Assembly (NCBI GenBank): GCA_013360295.1
Contig: JABWCL010000012.1
Location: 31,802 to 95,801 of the forward strand
DNA length: 64,000 nucleotides
Reading direction: 5' to 3'
From: Ignavibacteriaceae bacterium
GTDB lineage: Bacteria > Bacteroidota > Ignavibacteria > Ignavibacteriales > Ignavibacteriaceae
Shown here: piece by piece, positions 17,532 to 27,050 of the stretch
Numbering within the stretch: the stretch's first letter is position 1
Layout of the letters: every line of letters starts with the position of its first letter
Position numbers and translations under genes: made by a program
Notes under the pieces: generated by a model
Databases searched by the model: none
Seen by the model: the letters and a program-made list of their open reading frames with translations, nothing else
What the model was told of the DNA's origin: nothing

Positions 17532-17774
17532 AATAACAATTCCTTAAAATGTAATTAGTTCTTAACATTCAATTAATGTGCCACAGTAAAAAAGCCGCTT
17601 TTTCTCACTTAAACGGGCTTATTCCGCTGTGATTTATTCAGAATGGGAGATGCTTTCGCGTTGTTTTACCGTTTCCGAGAAAAATAATGCGACTATTAAT
17701 AATTGATAAAATGAAATATTTAGCAGAATAAGAGAAGGATTTGGAGATTTACCGGTGTAAATCCGGGCAGGTAA
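17532..17774. other. Upstream region of the vor operon
   Basis: No gene is visible. It should hold the vor operon promoter, but I cannot pick convincing boxes. It is AT-rich near 17690-17730. Confidence 0.3.
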
Positions 17775-17830
17775 CGCAAAGTAAATCCGTCCGCCGGGCG
17801 TAGAAAACCGCCCGGCTGAGACGGGATTTA
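17775..17830 (-). terminator. Long imperfect hairpin after the cNMP-binding gene
   Basis: Core GCCGGGCG (17793-17800), 8-nt loop, CGCCCGGC (17809-17816). Outside it AAATCCGT and ACGGGATTT extend the stem with a bulge. It lies just past the stop at 17834 on the minus strand and probably ends that transcript, but the T run after the stem is poor. Confidence 0.5.
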
Positions 17831-17833
17831 AAT

Positions 17834-18205
17834 TTATTTCATCAGGTCAGCGAGCGATTTCGCGTTCATCTTGGAAGCAACGGTCGCAAGGTCGCCGGTG
17901 GTTTGCCTGAGGCGCTCGGCAAGGTTGCTGAGTACATAAAGGATAATATCGGGGTGAGTCTTTATCTCATCCTCAATGCTTCCTTCTATTTCAATAAACT
18001 CACTGTCGGTGAGCGCAATAATAGTAGCAGAACGCGGAGTGTGCAGTATCGCGCTGATTTCACCGACTACCGTTCCCGGTTCAGTGTACTCGGCGAGTTT
18101 CGTGCCGTCTTTATAGATTCCTACTTTTCCCTGTATAAGGATAAAAAATTCCGTGCCAACGCTGTCCTGCCGGAGTATGATGTCTCCGGCGTTAAATTTT
18201 TTCAT
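17834..18205 (-). CDS. Single-domain cyclic-nucleotide-binding protein
   Basis: 123 residues, essentially one CNB domain: FNAGDIILRQDSVGTEFFILIQGKVGIY, then the phosphate-binding cassette PGTVVGEISAILHTPRSAT with the conserved Glu and Arg. No DNA-binding or catalytic domain follows, only a short helical tail (LRQTTGDLATVASKMNAKSL). It could be a cNMP-responsive adaptor acting through a partner. It is flanked by msrA and the vor operon, all on the minus strand. Confidence 0.85.
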   Translation of the reverse strand: MKKFNAGDIILRQDSVGTEFFILIQGKVGIYKDGTKLAEYTEPGTVVGEISAILHTPRSATIIALTDSEFIEIEGSIEDEIKTHPDIILYVLSNLAERLRQTTGDLATVASKMNAKSLADLMK

Positions 18206-18265
18206 AATTGTATCTTTTCTTTCGTAATAAGTCTAATAAAATCAATAATAATATAACAATTTATG

Positions 18266-18922
18266 TTATTTAAGGTCAGTTTTTAATTTTTCCTTGAAAT
18301 TTTTTGTGAACTTATCCAGTTTAGGGCGGATCACAAAACTGCAGTAAGGCTGCATCTGGTTGTTATCAAAGTAATCCTGGTGATACTCCTCCGCTTTAAA
18401 GAATACCGTAAAAGGGCTTACCTCAGTTACAATGGGATCCTTAAATACCCCTGATTTCCCCAGTTCTTCTTTATACCTCAATGCCAGTTCCTGCTGTACT
18501 GAATCGTGATAGAATATCGCCGACCTGTACTGTGTCCCCACATCCGCTCCCTGCCTGTTAAGTGTAGTCGGATCGTGGGTAGAGAAAAACACTTCAAGCA
18601 GGTCGGAGAAAGAAATTTTCTGCGGATCATACACCACCTGGCATACTTCCGCGTGACCGGTCCTGCCGCTGCATACCTGCTCGTACGTAGGGTTAGCAAC
18701 CTGTCCACCCGAATACCCGGAGATGACTTTATGCACTCCCTCAAGCCTCTGAAACACCGCTTCAACGCACCAAAAACACCCTGCCCCGAATGTGGCAGTT
18801 TCATATTTACCTGAAAAATTCATATTGTCCTTTACTTTTTTTAACGGTCCTTTCTCCTGCGCGCACGCGCTGAAAGAACCGGCAAATATAATCAAAATTA
18901 AAAATCTAAATAGTATACTCAT
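18266..18922 (-). CDS. msrA: Peptide methionine sulfoxide reductase A, probable lipoprotein
   Basis: 218 residues from ATG 18922. The frame is open to 19126, but the upstream 68 residues are unlike the family. From 18922 there is a signal peptide (ILIIFAGSFSAC) whose Cys 20 may be lipidated; the residue at -3 is Phe, so the lipobox is not ideal. The active site is GCFWC (residues 48-52), followed by GYSGGQVANPTYEQVCSG and EYHQDYF. It reduces methionine-S-sulfoxide in exported proteins, probably in the periplasm. It lies just outside the left repeat of the accessory island. Confidence 0.92.
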   Translation of the reverse strand: MSILFRFLILIIFAGSFSACAQEKGPLKKVKDNMNFSGKYETATFGAGCFWCVEAVFQRLEGVHKVISGYSGGQVANPTYEQVCSGRTGHAEVCQVVYDPQKISFSDLLEVFFSTHDPTTLNRQGADVGTQYRSAIFYHDSVQQELALRYKEELGKSGVFKDPIVTEVSPFTVFFKAEEYHQDYFDNNQMQPYCSFVIRPKLDKFTKNFKEKLKTDLK

Positions 18923-19036
18923 TCCGCAATATAACCTGAATGCTTTATGAATAAAATCCCAAATTGAAAGAAAACGTTCCCGGAAATAATTAAAAATTAT
19001 GAATGATTGAATCCCACACCCATTTTCTTCTTCCTG

Positions 19037-19064
19037 CCTTCCAATCAAAATTGGATCACAGATG
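19037..19064. repeat. Nested short repeat, first copy
   Basis: A segment starting CCTTCCAATCAAAATTGG and continuing through ATCACAGATGAC occurs here and again at 19392-19420, 355 bp apart and in the same orientation. A diverged third copy is at 30629-30658. It brackets the left island repeat. Confidence 0.7.
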
Positions 19065-19081
19065 ACACAGATATTCATAGA

Positions 19082-19430
19082 TGACCACGGATTTTTGGTT
19101 AAGAGGATATGCCCGGCAGCTTTCAAAAACCTTTAGTTAGATGAATTTCAATCCTAATTAAAAGTTCTTTGCGGTCTTTGCGTCAGCTTGGCGTCTTTGC
19201 GTGGGAGCGGTGTTCTTTAGGCTAAGCTTGAACGATAGCGGAGTACCGGTTCATTAACCAGATAATGCCATCCCTCCGGGATTCGGGGGTTGGTGATGAG
19301 TGCGAGGGTTATAGTAATGTCATCCCTTCGGGATTTTGAAAAGCGCGTGGATATCGTAACCGGTTCATCTCTTCCTGTTTTTTCTTTCCCGCCTTCCAAT
19401 CAAAATTGGATCACAGATGACGCGGATTTT
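19082..19430. repeat. Left island repeat (L), non-coding direct repeat
   Basis: About 350 bp that recurs in the same orientation at 30168-30665. The opening TGACCACGGATTTTT matches with an offset of 11,086 bp; the closing part (GCGCGTGGATATCGTAACCGG) has an offset of 11,238 bp, the difference being extra tandem units in the right copy. It includes three TCTTTGCG words within 40 bp and one ATCCCtccGGGAT hairpin unit of about 52 bp. Weak open frames in it (e.g. 19217-19399) are not family proteins. The gap from 18923 to 19476 holds nothing else. Confidence 0.85.
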
Positions 19431-19476
19431 TTTTAGTTCAGTGTTAATCCCACCCCACCAGGTTTATTAAGATTTT

Positions 19477-22400
19477 TTAGTGATCCTGAGTTAGTTCTTC
19501 AGCGATAAGTTCAGCCTGTTTTAATACGGTTTCCGTTGCGAGCATCTGCATATCAGGAGGATAGCCGTATTTCCTGAGAATTCTTTTAACAATCACTTTT
19601 AGTTTTGAGCGCACGCTCTCTTTTATTGTCCAGTCAATAGACGCGTTCTCTTTTACCTTTTGATATAAAACAACCGCGAGTTCGCGAAGCTTATCCTTTT
19701 CCATAACCTGCCGCGCGCTGTCGTTATTTGCTATGGCAGTATAAAACGCGTACTCATAATCAGATAATCCCATCTCGCCCGGCTCTTTATCCATATCGCG
19801 GATTTCCCTGGAAATGGAAATCAACTCCTCAATCACTTCGGCAGCAGTTAAAATCTTTGCGTGATATTTTTTTATGGAATCTTCAAGCATTTCCATAAGC
19901 GAACGGCTTTGTATAAGGTTAACCTTTGTGCGGGATTTTATTTCATCATTAAGCAGTTTCTTTAAGAGCTCAAGAGCGAGGTTTTTATGCTCCATATTTC
20001 TGACTTCCATCAGGAAATCATCAGAGAGTATGGATATATCGGGTTTCTTCAGTCCTGCCGCGCCGAATACATCTATTACATTCTCAGTCACAAGCGCTTT
20101 GTCAATTACCTGCCGTATCGCCGTCTCGATTTGCCAGCCGCTCTTTCCTCTGCCGGTGGAATCAAATTTTACTAACCGCGACTTGACCGCCTGAAAGAAA
20201 GCAACTTCGTCTTTCACATCCATTGCCTGTTCGTGAGGCACCGCAATTGAAAAAGCGCGCGATAAGGCGGTGACTTCGTCAACGAACCTCTTTTTGCCGT
20301 CATCAAGCCCAAGGATATGTTCTTCCGCGGCTAATATCAGCGAGAGTTTTCTGCCTGTATCAGCTTCAAAATATTCTTCATAAGCAAAACCGTGGAACAT
20401 CTGAGAAACAATTTCCAGCTTTTCAAGCATAAGCCGGACCGCACTCTCCTGTGTTTCCGCGGGGTCTCCCTTGCCTCCGGCGGAAGAGTAGAACGAAAGC
20501 GCGTTTTTCAAGTCAGATGCAATGCCGAGATAATCAACTATCAGCCCGCCGGTCTTGTCTTTATATACCCTATTAACACGCGCGATTGCCTGCATCAGGT
20601 TATGCCCCCTCATCGGCTTATCAATGTAGAGCGTATGAAGCGGTGGGACGTCAAATCCAGTGAGCCACATATCCCGCACGATAACAAGTTTTAACTCATC
20701 TTCGGGGTCTTTCATTCTGTCAGCTAAGGTGCGCCGCTGATCTTTTGTCGTGTGATGCTTTGATATTTCAGGCCCATCAGAAGAGGCAGAAGTCATTACA
20801 ACCTTTATCATTCCTTTTTTCAGGTCAGCACTGTGCCACCCGGGTTTAAGTTTAATAATGGCGCTATAGAGTTCCGCCGCGATTCTGCGCGACATTGTAA
20901 CGATCATTCCCTTACCATCCAGCACTTCCTGTCGGCGCTCAAAATGCTCAATTATATCCGCCGCGACGTGATCTATTCTGTCGGCGCTTCCGATAAGAGC
21001 TTCAAGCTGCGTCCACTTTGCTTTCGCCTTCTCTGTTTCGGAGAGTTCATCCTGCTCAAGGTCTTCATCAAGTTCCTCAACAAGTTTCCTACCTTCGTCT
21101 GTGAGAGCAATCTTCGCGAGGCGGCTCTCGTAATAAATTCTTACCGTCGCGCCGTCGTTAACAGCCTGTGCTATATCATAAACATCAACATAGTTACCGA
21201 AAACAGCCGGAGTATTAATGTCTGTATTCTCAATCGGCGTGCCGGTAAAACCAAGATAAGTAGCGTTGGGGAGGGCATCGCGCATATATTTGGCAAAACC
21301 GTAAACAATTTTTTTACCGATGATCCTGCCGCCTTCCCCCTTGTCATCGATTGTTTTTGCCTTAAAGCCGTACTGCGTCCTGTGCGCTTCATCGGCAATA
21401 ACAATAATATTCTTCCTGTCCGAGAGCTTCTCGTAAACGTTTCCCTCTGCCGGCTGGAATTTTTGTATTGTTGTAAATACAATTCCGCCGGATGCCACTT
21501 TCAGGAGAGTCTTTAATTCCTCCCGGTTTTCCGCCTGCGCCGGTTCCTGCCTTAAAAGTTGTTTTGACGCCGCAAAGGTATCGAATAGCTGATCATCGAG
21601 GTCGTTTCGGTCGGTAATGACAACAATAGTCGGATTATCCATCTCGAGCACTATCTTGCCCGTATAAAAAACCATCGAGAGTGATTTGCCTGAACCCTGT
21701 GTGTGCCATACCACGCCTCCCTTTCTGTCTCCGGCCGGCTGAGATTTCACTCCTCGTACTCCATAGCTTTCAGGCGATTCCTTAACCATTTCATCAGAAT
21801 CAACCTCGGCATTCTTCACATATCCCGATGCCCTGAGAGTTGATTCCACTGCTCTGTTCACCGCGTAATACTGATGATATGCCGCGAGTTTCTTAACGGT
21901 GTGAATTGTAATGACGCCCGATTCTTTATCTTCTTTTTTTGATTTTTCAAAGACTATGAAATGCCTCATCAGGTCAAGGATGGTTTTCTTATCAAGCATT
22001 CCTTTTATTAAAGTCTCAAGCTGCCCTGTAAGTGACGAGGCTTCAATCTTTCCGTCCGAAGATTTCCACGCCATAAAGCGGCTGTAATCCGATGAGATTG
22101 TTCCTGCTTTTGCCTCAAGGCCGTCAGAAATTATCAGGAAACCATTGTAAGTAAAAAGGGATGGGATTGCCTGTTTATAAGTTTCAAGCTGATTAAATGC
22201 GGAAAAAACCGTGGCGTTCTCATCAGCGGGATTTTTAAGTTCGATAACAATCAGCGGTAAGCCGTTAACAAATAACACAATATCAGGGCGCTTATTTACC
22301 CCGTGCCCGGCGGATACATTATCCTCAATTACCGTGAATTGGTTCACTGCGAGGAAATCATTATTCTCAGGATTCTCAAAGTCAATCAGCCAGACTATAT

Positions 22401-22731
22401 CGCCGCGAGTATATCCTCCCTTTTGATAATCAATTTTAATACCCTCCGTAAGCATCCTGTGGAAGGTTTCGTTGTTGGCAATGAGTTCGGGAGAGTTGAT
22501 GCGGCTTACCTGCTTTATCGCTTCTTCCAGCTCACCGGAGGGTACCGAAGGATTGATCCGCGCAACCGCGCTTCTCAGCCTGTCAGTAAGAACCACTTCC
22601 CCAAATGACGCGCGCTCCGGCGTTTCGCTGTCGGGTGCAATATCCGGACCGTAAATGTAACCATAGCGATGCCGCTCAAGCAGAGCGATGGCGTATGATT
22701 CTATTTCGGATTCGGTGATTTTAATGGACAT
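19477..22731 (-). CDS. hsdR: Type I restriction endonuclease subunit R
   Basis: 1084 residues. N-terminal nuclease core: RPDIVLFVNGLPLIVIELKNP (near residue 160), the D-ExK pattern. Helicase motor: VVWHTQGSGKSLSM (Walker A, near 344), VVITDRNDLDDQLF, IADEAHR (DEAD box, near 445), LGFTGTPIE, and RDMWLTGFDVP with MQAIARVNRVY (motif VI). The C-terminal helical region binds the methylase core. It translocates DNA and cuts far from unmethylated sites. It is the last gene of hsdM-hsdS-hsdR on the minus strand, intact, and 80 bp after hsdS. Confidence 0.95.
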   Translation of the reverse strand: MSIKITESEIESYAIALLERHRYGYIYGPDIAPDSETPERASFGEVVLTDRLRSAVARINPSVPSGELEEAIKQVSRINSPELIANNETFHRMLTEGIKIDYQKGGYTRGDIVWLIDFENPENNDFLAVNQFTVIEDNVSAGHGVNKRPDIVLFVNGLPLIVIELKNPADENATVFSAFNQLETYKQAIPSLFTYNGFLIISDGLEAKAGTISSDYSRFMAWKSSDGKIEASSLTGQLETLIKGMLDKKTILDLMRHFIVFEKSKKEDKESGVITIHTVKKLAAYHQYYAVNRAVESTLRASGYVKNAEVDSDEMVKESPESYGVRGVKSQPAGDRKGGVVWHTQGSGKSLSMVFYTGKIVLEMDNPTIVVITDRNDLDDQLFDTFAASKQLLRQEPAQAENREELKTLLKVASGGIVFTTIQKFQPAEGNVYEKLSDRKNIIVIADEAHRTQYGFKAKTIDDKGEGGRIIGKKIVYGFAKYMRDALPNATYLGFTGTPIENTDINTPAVFGNYVDVYDIAQAVNDGATVRIYYESRLAKIALTDEGRKLVEELDEDLEQDELSETEKAKAKWTQLEALIGSADRIDHVAADIIEHFERRQEVLDGKGMIVTMSRRIAAELYSAIIKLKPGWHSADLKKGMIKVVMTSASSDGPEISKHHTTKDQRRTLADRMKDPEDELKLVIVRDMWLTGFDVPPLHTLYIDKPMRGHNLMQAIARVNRVYKDKTGGLIVDYLGIASDLKNALSFYSSAGGKGDPAETQESAVRLMLEKLEIVSQMFHGFAYEEYFEADTGRKLSLILAAEEHILGLDDGKKRFVDEVTALSRAFSIAVPHEQAMDVKDEVAFFQAVKSRLVKFDSTGRGKSGWQIETAIRQVIDKALVTENVIDVFGAAGLKKPDISILSDDFLMEVRNMEHKNLALELLKKLLNDEIKSRTKVNLIQSRSLMEMLEDSIKKYHAKILTAAEVIEELISISREIRDMDKEPGEMGLSDYEYAFYTAIANNDSARQVMEKDKLRELAVVLYQKVKENASIDWTIKESVRSKLKVIVKRILRKYGYPPDMQMLATETVLKQAELIAEELTQDH

Positions 22732-22811
22732 AAGTCACCACTTCGGGAATGTGCATTTTTTACACATTGCTTTTTTTATCCGCTTATTCATTTTTGTTTG
22801 TGTAACAGGAA

Positions 22812-23984
22812 TCATATAGAAACCCTGACTTCTCCGTTCATCAGCTTCGGCAGTAATGTATCGCGAAGTTTTTCGAGAGAACTTATTTGATTCTTGTTAT
22901 CTAATAACCTAAAAAAGTAATGACTAATTGATTTTTCAAATTTCAAAATTTCTGGTTCGAACGGAATTAAAACCTTAATTTCCTTAAAGGTGTATGTTGT
23001 TATAGTATCAAATACAGATCCATAAGCAGAAGATTGAAGTTCTTCTACAATGTGATTGATTAATAGATAAACAAAGAAGAAACAATTAGATGTTTTGGGT
23101 AAAATACCGTAATTAGATTGACTGAAAGCCATTGGTTCGGCGAGTAAGCAATATTTGCCAACTGTTCCTCTTGCAGAAATAACAGTTGAATATTTAGGCA
23201 ACAATTTGGCAGAGCTATTATTTAAACCGTCTTCAGAGATAAACTTTTCTGTTCCAAGAATAAAAGATTTATGATTTGTGGCAATATCACCTCCTGAAAT
23301 CCAGCATATTTTGCCATCCCAGAAATCAGGGACAGATGTTTTTGGTGTGCCGCCACCGATTAATTGGATTAGTTCAAGAAGACTACCTTCATGCCATTCA
23401 TTATTAGCACCTTCCACAAACCACTGCCGGAACAGCGCCTCTGCCATTGCTTCAAGTGTTTTGTTCTGGCGGTGGAGCAGGTCAATCTTGTCGTCTAAAC
23501 TGGAAAGCACTCCGGCGATGGCTTTTTGTTCGGGGAGAGGGGGGAGGAGAAAAGAATATTCTCGAATTGTCTTTAAAGATACATTTTTAATTGTGGTACC
23601 ATGAGCAAATGCGTCAATATAGTTTTGGAAATGATTATTTGTTAGAATGTAGTATATATAATCTTTATCAACGTCGTCAAGTACGTTTAAGAAGCAAGCA
23701 CTCTTCCCTAAAATACATTTTTCACCCTGGTAATAGGCAACGTTTCCCAACGTACCATTGATTGAAAGAAGTAAAGTGCGTTCTCCGAGATTTTTGTCAA
23801 ATTTTAAGAATTCGACCTCGGTAGACTTTCTGGTATCTGCTTTAATTATAATATCGCCATTCGACAGATTGTTGCCATTTATAAAGTAATAATCACCATT
23901 ATCTTCGAATTTTGGCGTGCCATGTAAACCATCTCCTATTTTTGAGACCACGTCTTGCATTGTAACTGCGTTCCACTCACTCAT
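22812..23984 (-). CDS. hsdS: Type I restriction-modification specificity subunit
   Basis: 390 residues with two target recognition domains (about 1-150 and 195-340). Each is followed by a conserved coiled-coil spacer: LPPLPEQKAIAGVLSSLDDK with LHRQNKTLEAMAEALFRQWF, and SSLEKLRDTLLPKLMNGEVRV. It sets the bipartite recognition sequence. The TRDs are AT-rich compared with the conserved regions and with hsdM/hsdR, as is usual for exchanged domains. It is separated from hsdM by 259 bp with striking palindromes, so it may be transcribed apart. Confidence 0.92.
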   Translation of the reverse strand: MSEWNAVTMQDVVSKIGDGLHGTPKFEDNGDYYFINGNNLSNGDIIIKADTRKSTEVEFLKFDKNLGERTLLLSINGTLGNVAYYQGEKCILGKSACFLNVLDDVDKDYIYYILTNNHFQNYIDAFAHGTTIKNVSLKTIREYSFLLPPLPEQKAIAGVLSSLDDKIDLLHRQNKTLEAMAEALFRQWFVEGANNEWHEGSLLELIQLIGGGTPKTSVPDFWDGKICWISGGDIATNHKSFILGTEKFISEDGLNNSSAKLLPKYSTVISARGTVGKYCLLAEPMAFSQSNYGILPKTSNCFFFVYLLINHIVEELQSSAYGSVFDTITTYTFKEIKVLIPFEPEILKFEKSISHYFFRLLDNKNQISSLEKLRDTLLPKLMNGEVRVSI

Positions 23985-24034
23985 AACAATTCCATCGAAT
24001 AATCGTTATCTGAATTTCTAACCGCCCCAAGAGT

Positions 24035-24061
24035 AATTGGGCAACAAGTTGTTGCCCAATT
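24035..24061. repeat. 27-bp near-perfect palindrome between hsdM and hsdS
   Basis: Arms AATTGGGCAACAA (24035-24047) and TTGTTGCCCAATT (24049-24061) around a single G. There is no T run on either side, so an operator or recombination site is more likely than a terminator. Confidence 0.7.
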
Positions 24062-24125
24062 GCCAGTAAGTCAACAAAAATTAACCGAACAAACTTAGCG
24101 ACTGACAAGTGTGGCGAACCATTCA

Positions 24126-24197
24126 TGTATAAAAAATCAAAAAAATTATACACGACAAACCCGTGATGTATAGAAAATGCGATTTTTTATACACGAC
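24126..24197. repeat. Two-dyad TGTATA/TATACA element, copy A
   Basis: TGTATA at offsets 1-6 and 42-47 and TATACA at 22-27 and 63-68 form two successive hairpins with a period of about 41 bp; TATACACGA ends each unit. Copy B at 30050-30119 has the same blocks at the same offsets without indels. It lies between hsdM and hsdS. Confidence 0.65.
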
Positions 24198-24243
24198 ACC
24201 TTGCTAAGAACAGCAAAACACCCAGTATTGTGTGATTGCCGTC

Positions 24244-25797
24244 TCATATCTTCACTCTTTTCAGATTTTCTAATATCAATGCATTCAGCCGCGCTTCTTC
24301 TTTTAACTGCTCTTCAAACTCAGCCTTCAAAGCTGTGAACCGTTCCTTAAAATCGAAATCATCTTCCTCGTCGGGCAGGCCGACATACCTGCCGGGAGTG
24401 AGCACATAATCGAGTTCCCGTACCCGTTCAATATGAGTCGAGTTACAGAATCCCTTAATATCTTCATATTTCCCCTTCGCGGCTGTCGAGGTACGCCACT
24501 TGTGATAGGTGGAAGCTATTTTCTGAATATCATCAGAGGAAAGCTCTTTAGTCCGGCGATTGATAAGCCTCCCTTCGTTCCGGGCGTCAATGAATAATAT
24601 TTCGTCTGTCCGGTTTCTCTCTTTACCGTTGGCTTTATTCCGGGAGAGGAACCAGAGGCAGGCGGGTATCTGTGTATTAAGAAACAGTTTTGCCGGAAGG
24701 TTTACTACGCAATCAACAAGCCGCGCTTCAATCAATGCTTTCCGTATTTCACCCTCACCGGAACTTTTAGATGTGAGAGAGCCTTTCGCAAGGACGAAGC
24801 CGGCGGTGCCTGTCGGGCTTAAGTGATAAACGAAATGCTGTATCCACGCGTAGTTCGCGTTTCCTGCGGGAGGACTACCGAATTTCCATCTGCCGTCTTT
24901 ACGAAGCTGATCCCCTGACCAGTCGCTGTCGTTGAACGGAGGATTCGCAATTACAAAATCAGCTTTCAGGTCTTTATGCGCGTCGTTGAGGAAAGAGCCT
25001 TCATTGTTCCATCTGATCTGAGAACTGTCTATGCCGCGGATTGCAAGATTCATTTTAGCGAGGCGCCAGGTGGTTTGGTTGCTCTCCTGTCCGTATATGG
25101 AGATATCGTTGATCTTTCCTTTATGCTGAGCAACAAATTTTTCCGACTGCACAAACATACCGCCGGAACCGCAGCAGGGATCGAAGACACGTCCTTTATA
25201 TGGTTCAAGCATTTCAACAAGAAGTTCAACTACGCTCCGTGGAGTATAGAACTGTCCCCCTTTCTTTCCCTCCGCCAGCGCAAACTCGCCGAGGAAATAT
25301 TCAAACACGTGTCCTAGCACATCAGCGCTGCGTGCCTTGGCATCGCCAAGAGCTATATTGCTGATCAGGTCAATCAGCCCGCCGAGATTAGTGGGGTCTA
25401 AATTTCCGCGCGCGAAAACTTTTGGCAATACGTCTTTAAGAGAAGGGTTATCTTTTTCGATGGCATCCATAGCGGAATCAACTATCTTGCCGATAGCCGG
25501 GAGTTTAGCTTTTGATTGGAGGTAACTCCAGCGTGCGGTTTCGGGAACGAAGAAAACATTTTCCGCTTTGTATTCGTCTTTATCTTCGGGGTCAGCGCCG
25601 GCATAATCGCCTTCGCCGTTTATCAGCTTCGTGTGCAGGTCTTCAAACGCGTCGGAAATATATTTTAGAAAAATTAATCCGAGTACAACGTGTTTATATT
25701 CCGCCGCGTCAATATTCTTTCTGAGCTTGTCGGCGGATTTCCAAAGCTGTTTTTCAATTGGTTCTTCAGTCTTACCGTTTTCTTTTTTCTTTGCCAT
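24244..25797 (-). CDS. hsdM: Type I N6-adenine DNA methyltransferase subunit
   Basis: 517 residues. N-terminal helical HsdM_N domain ([30 protein letters not shown]), then [19 protein letters not shown] motif [13 protein letters not shown] (near residue 209) and catalytic motif IV NPPFND (near 286). It methylates the HsdS-defined site and forms the core on which HsdR sits. First gene of the hsdMSR set; all three subunits look intact, so the system may be active. Confidence 0.95.
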   Translation of the reverse strand: MAKKKENGKTEEPIEKQLWKSADKLRKNIDAAEYKHVVLGLIFLKYISDAFEDLHTKLINGEGDYAGADPEDKDEYKAENVFFVPETARWSYLQSKAKLPAIGKIVDSAMDAIEKDNPSLKDVLPKVFARGNLDPTNLGGLIDLISNIALGDAKARSADVLGHVFEYFLGEFALAEGKKGGQFYTPRSVVELLVEMLEPYKGRVFDPCCGSGGMFVQSEKFVAQHKGKINDISIYGQESNQTTWRLAKMNLAIRGIDSSQIRWNNEGSFLNDAHKDLKADFVIANPPFNDSDWSGDQLRKDGRWKFGSPPAGNANYAWIQHFVYHLSPTGTAGFVLAKGSLTSKSSGEGEIRKALIEARLVDCVVNLPAKLFLNTQIPACLWFLSRNKANGKERNRTDEILFIDARNEGRLINRRTKELSSDDIQKIASTYHKWRTSTAAKGKYEDIKGFCNSTHIERVRELDYVLTPGRYVGLPDEEDDFDFKERFTALKAEFEEQLKEEARLNALILENLKRVKI

Positions 25798-26182
25798 TGC
25801 TTATTAATTTAATTACGAGTACAAAACACTCTCTATTGCCTTCACAGTATCGTCAGGTATTCCCGTTACGTATTTACATCCCTAAAATTAAAGTTTCTCC
25901 CTCTTAAGTGCAACAAATATTTTTGAAAAGCGGATTATATTTCGGGGTGAAGGCCGGAAGGTAAAATCACTGATGTTATGAAGAAACCGGTTTTTGAGCT
26001 CCGGAGAGCGGAGATATCAGAAGCCTGCCTCCAATGATTACTCAACCTCAGAGATAAACAAGAAATCTCAAATTATACTGCATAGAAATCCGTCAGTTAA
26101 ATACTATTTAATTTTGAAAATACCGCGGGTTTTATATAAGTTTTAATGTCAAATTATTTTTAATAGTATAAGGATCTCGTAA
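25798..26182. other. Divergent intergenic region, hsdM / lipoprotein
   Basis: 385 bp holding the promoters of hsdM (minus) and the plus-strand lipoprotein gene. A small hairpin CTCCG-gagag-CGGAG is at 26000-26014. AAGGA at 26170-26174 is the Shine-Dalgarno for 26183. No gene is seen. Confidence 0.4.
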
Positions 26183-26923
26183 ATGGATACTAGTACTCGT
26201 GAAATACAAAGATCATATAGATTAAGCCACACATTATTATTATTCTTAATTTTTTCCTCCTTTTACCTGTTCAGCGGATGCTTTATGAATTACAATATTG
26301 CTGATAATGGTGAGGTTACCACAAAGTCAGGGGATGCTGAAGTTATTATACCTAAAGATATGAAGATCAATTCTGTTGACGGTAAAGAAACCTGGGCAAT
26401 TAGAAGCATTAATATTCCTCTCGGAGTCCACACCATTGAATATAGCAATTATGAAGTTGATAGGAGCGAATTCATAAATTATCGTGAGGGCCTTATTTCA
26501 CAAGGTTATAAGTATAATGCTCAGAAAGATGAATTTGTCAAGGTTGATGAGAACGGAAGGATGGTGGTTCTTCGCGGAATATCTGGATCACAATATCCAA
26601 AGTGGGTAAAGAAGAGACCTGTTGAGTTTAACTTTCAAACAAATAGTGTTTATGGACTAAGAGGCGGAAAGTTATATCTTCTCAGCAACCGGGATATCAG
26701 GAATGAATCTCAAAAAGGAATGTATATAGGATTGCTGGCGGGTATGATTGGCGGCCTTGTCATTGCGGGTATTAATGCCTCTGATGAACAGGAGGAAATT
26801 CAGAAAAAAACCGGTGAATGGGTAGAGCAAAAAATCAAGTGGAGTACAATGTTTTATATCACGGTTGCCGGAACCGGATTAGGTTATGGACTCGGTTACC
26901 TTTACCGCTACTGGGATTTTTGA
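26183..26923 (+). CDS. Predicted lipoprotein with C-terminal glycine-zipper segments
   Basis: 246 residues, no family recognised. A long N region (about 17 residues) leads to a hydrophobic core and a good lipobox, LFSGC, with Cys near residue 33. A central beta-rich part (VIIPKDMKINSVDGKETWAI) is followed by two hydrophobic glycine-rich segments, GLLAGMIGGLVIAG and VAGTGLGYGLGYLYRYW, which may insert into a membrane. It is inside the repeat-bounded island next to the RM genes. A link with defence is not shown by the sequence. Confidence 0.55.
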   Translation: MDTSTREIQRSYRLSHTLLLFLIFSSFYLFSGCFMNYNIADNGEVTTKSGDAEVIIPKDMKINSVDGKETWAIRSINIPLGVHTIEYSNYEVDRSEFINYREGLISQGYKYNAQKDEFVKVDENGRMVVLRGISGSQYPKWVKKRPVEFNFQTNSVYGLRGGKLYLLSNRDIRNESQKGMYIGLLAGMIGGLVIAGINASDEQEEIQKKTGEWVEQKIKWSTMFYITVAGTGLGYGLGYLYRYWDF

Positions 26924-27050
26924 TAGCGCGGTTTAGCTCCTTTAATCCTGAATCTAAGATTAAGTTCTGCTTACTTCAAATAAGTTGTAAATTAAATTTG
27001 TTTCAATTTATATCTAATTATTGTATCACATACAGAAAAGGAACGGTATT

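Noticed and set aside
19217..19399. 60-codon open frame in the left island repeat
   Set aside because: It consists of repeat sequence and is not preserved in the right copy.
20833..21516. 227-codon open frame antisense to hsdR
   Set aside because: It mirrors strongly conserved helicase motifs on the other strand and has no ribosome site.
24126..24197. Integron attC site
   Set aside because: The hairpin lacks the RYYYAAC/GTTRRRY ends and no integron integrase is present.
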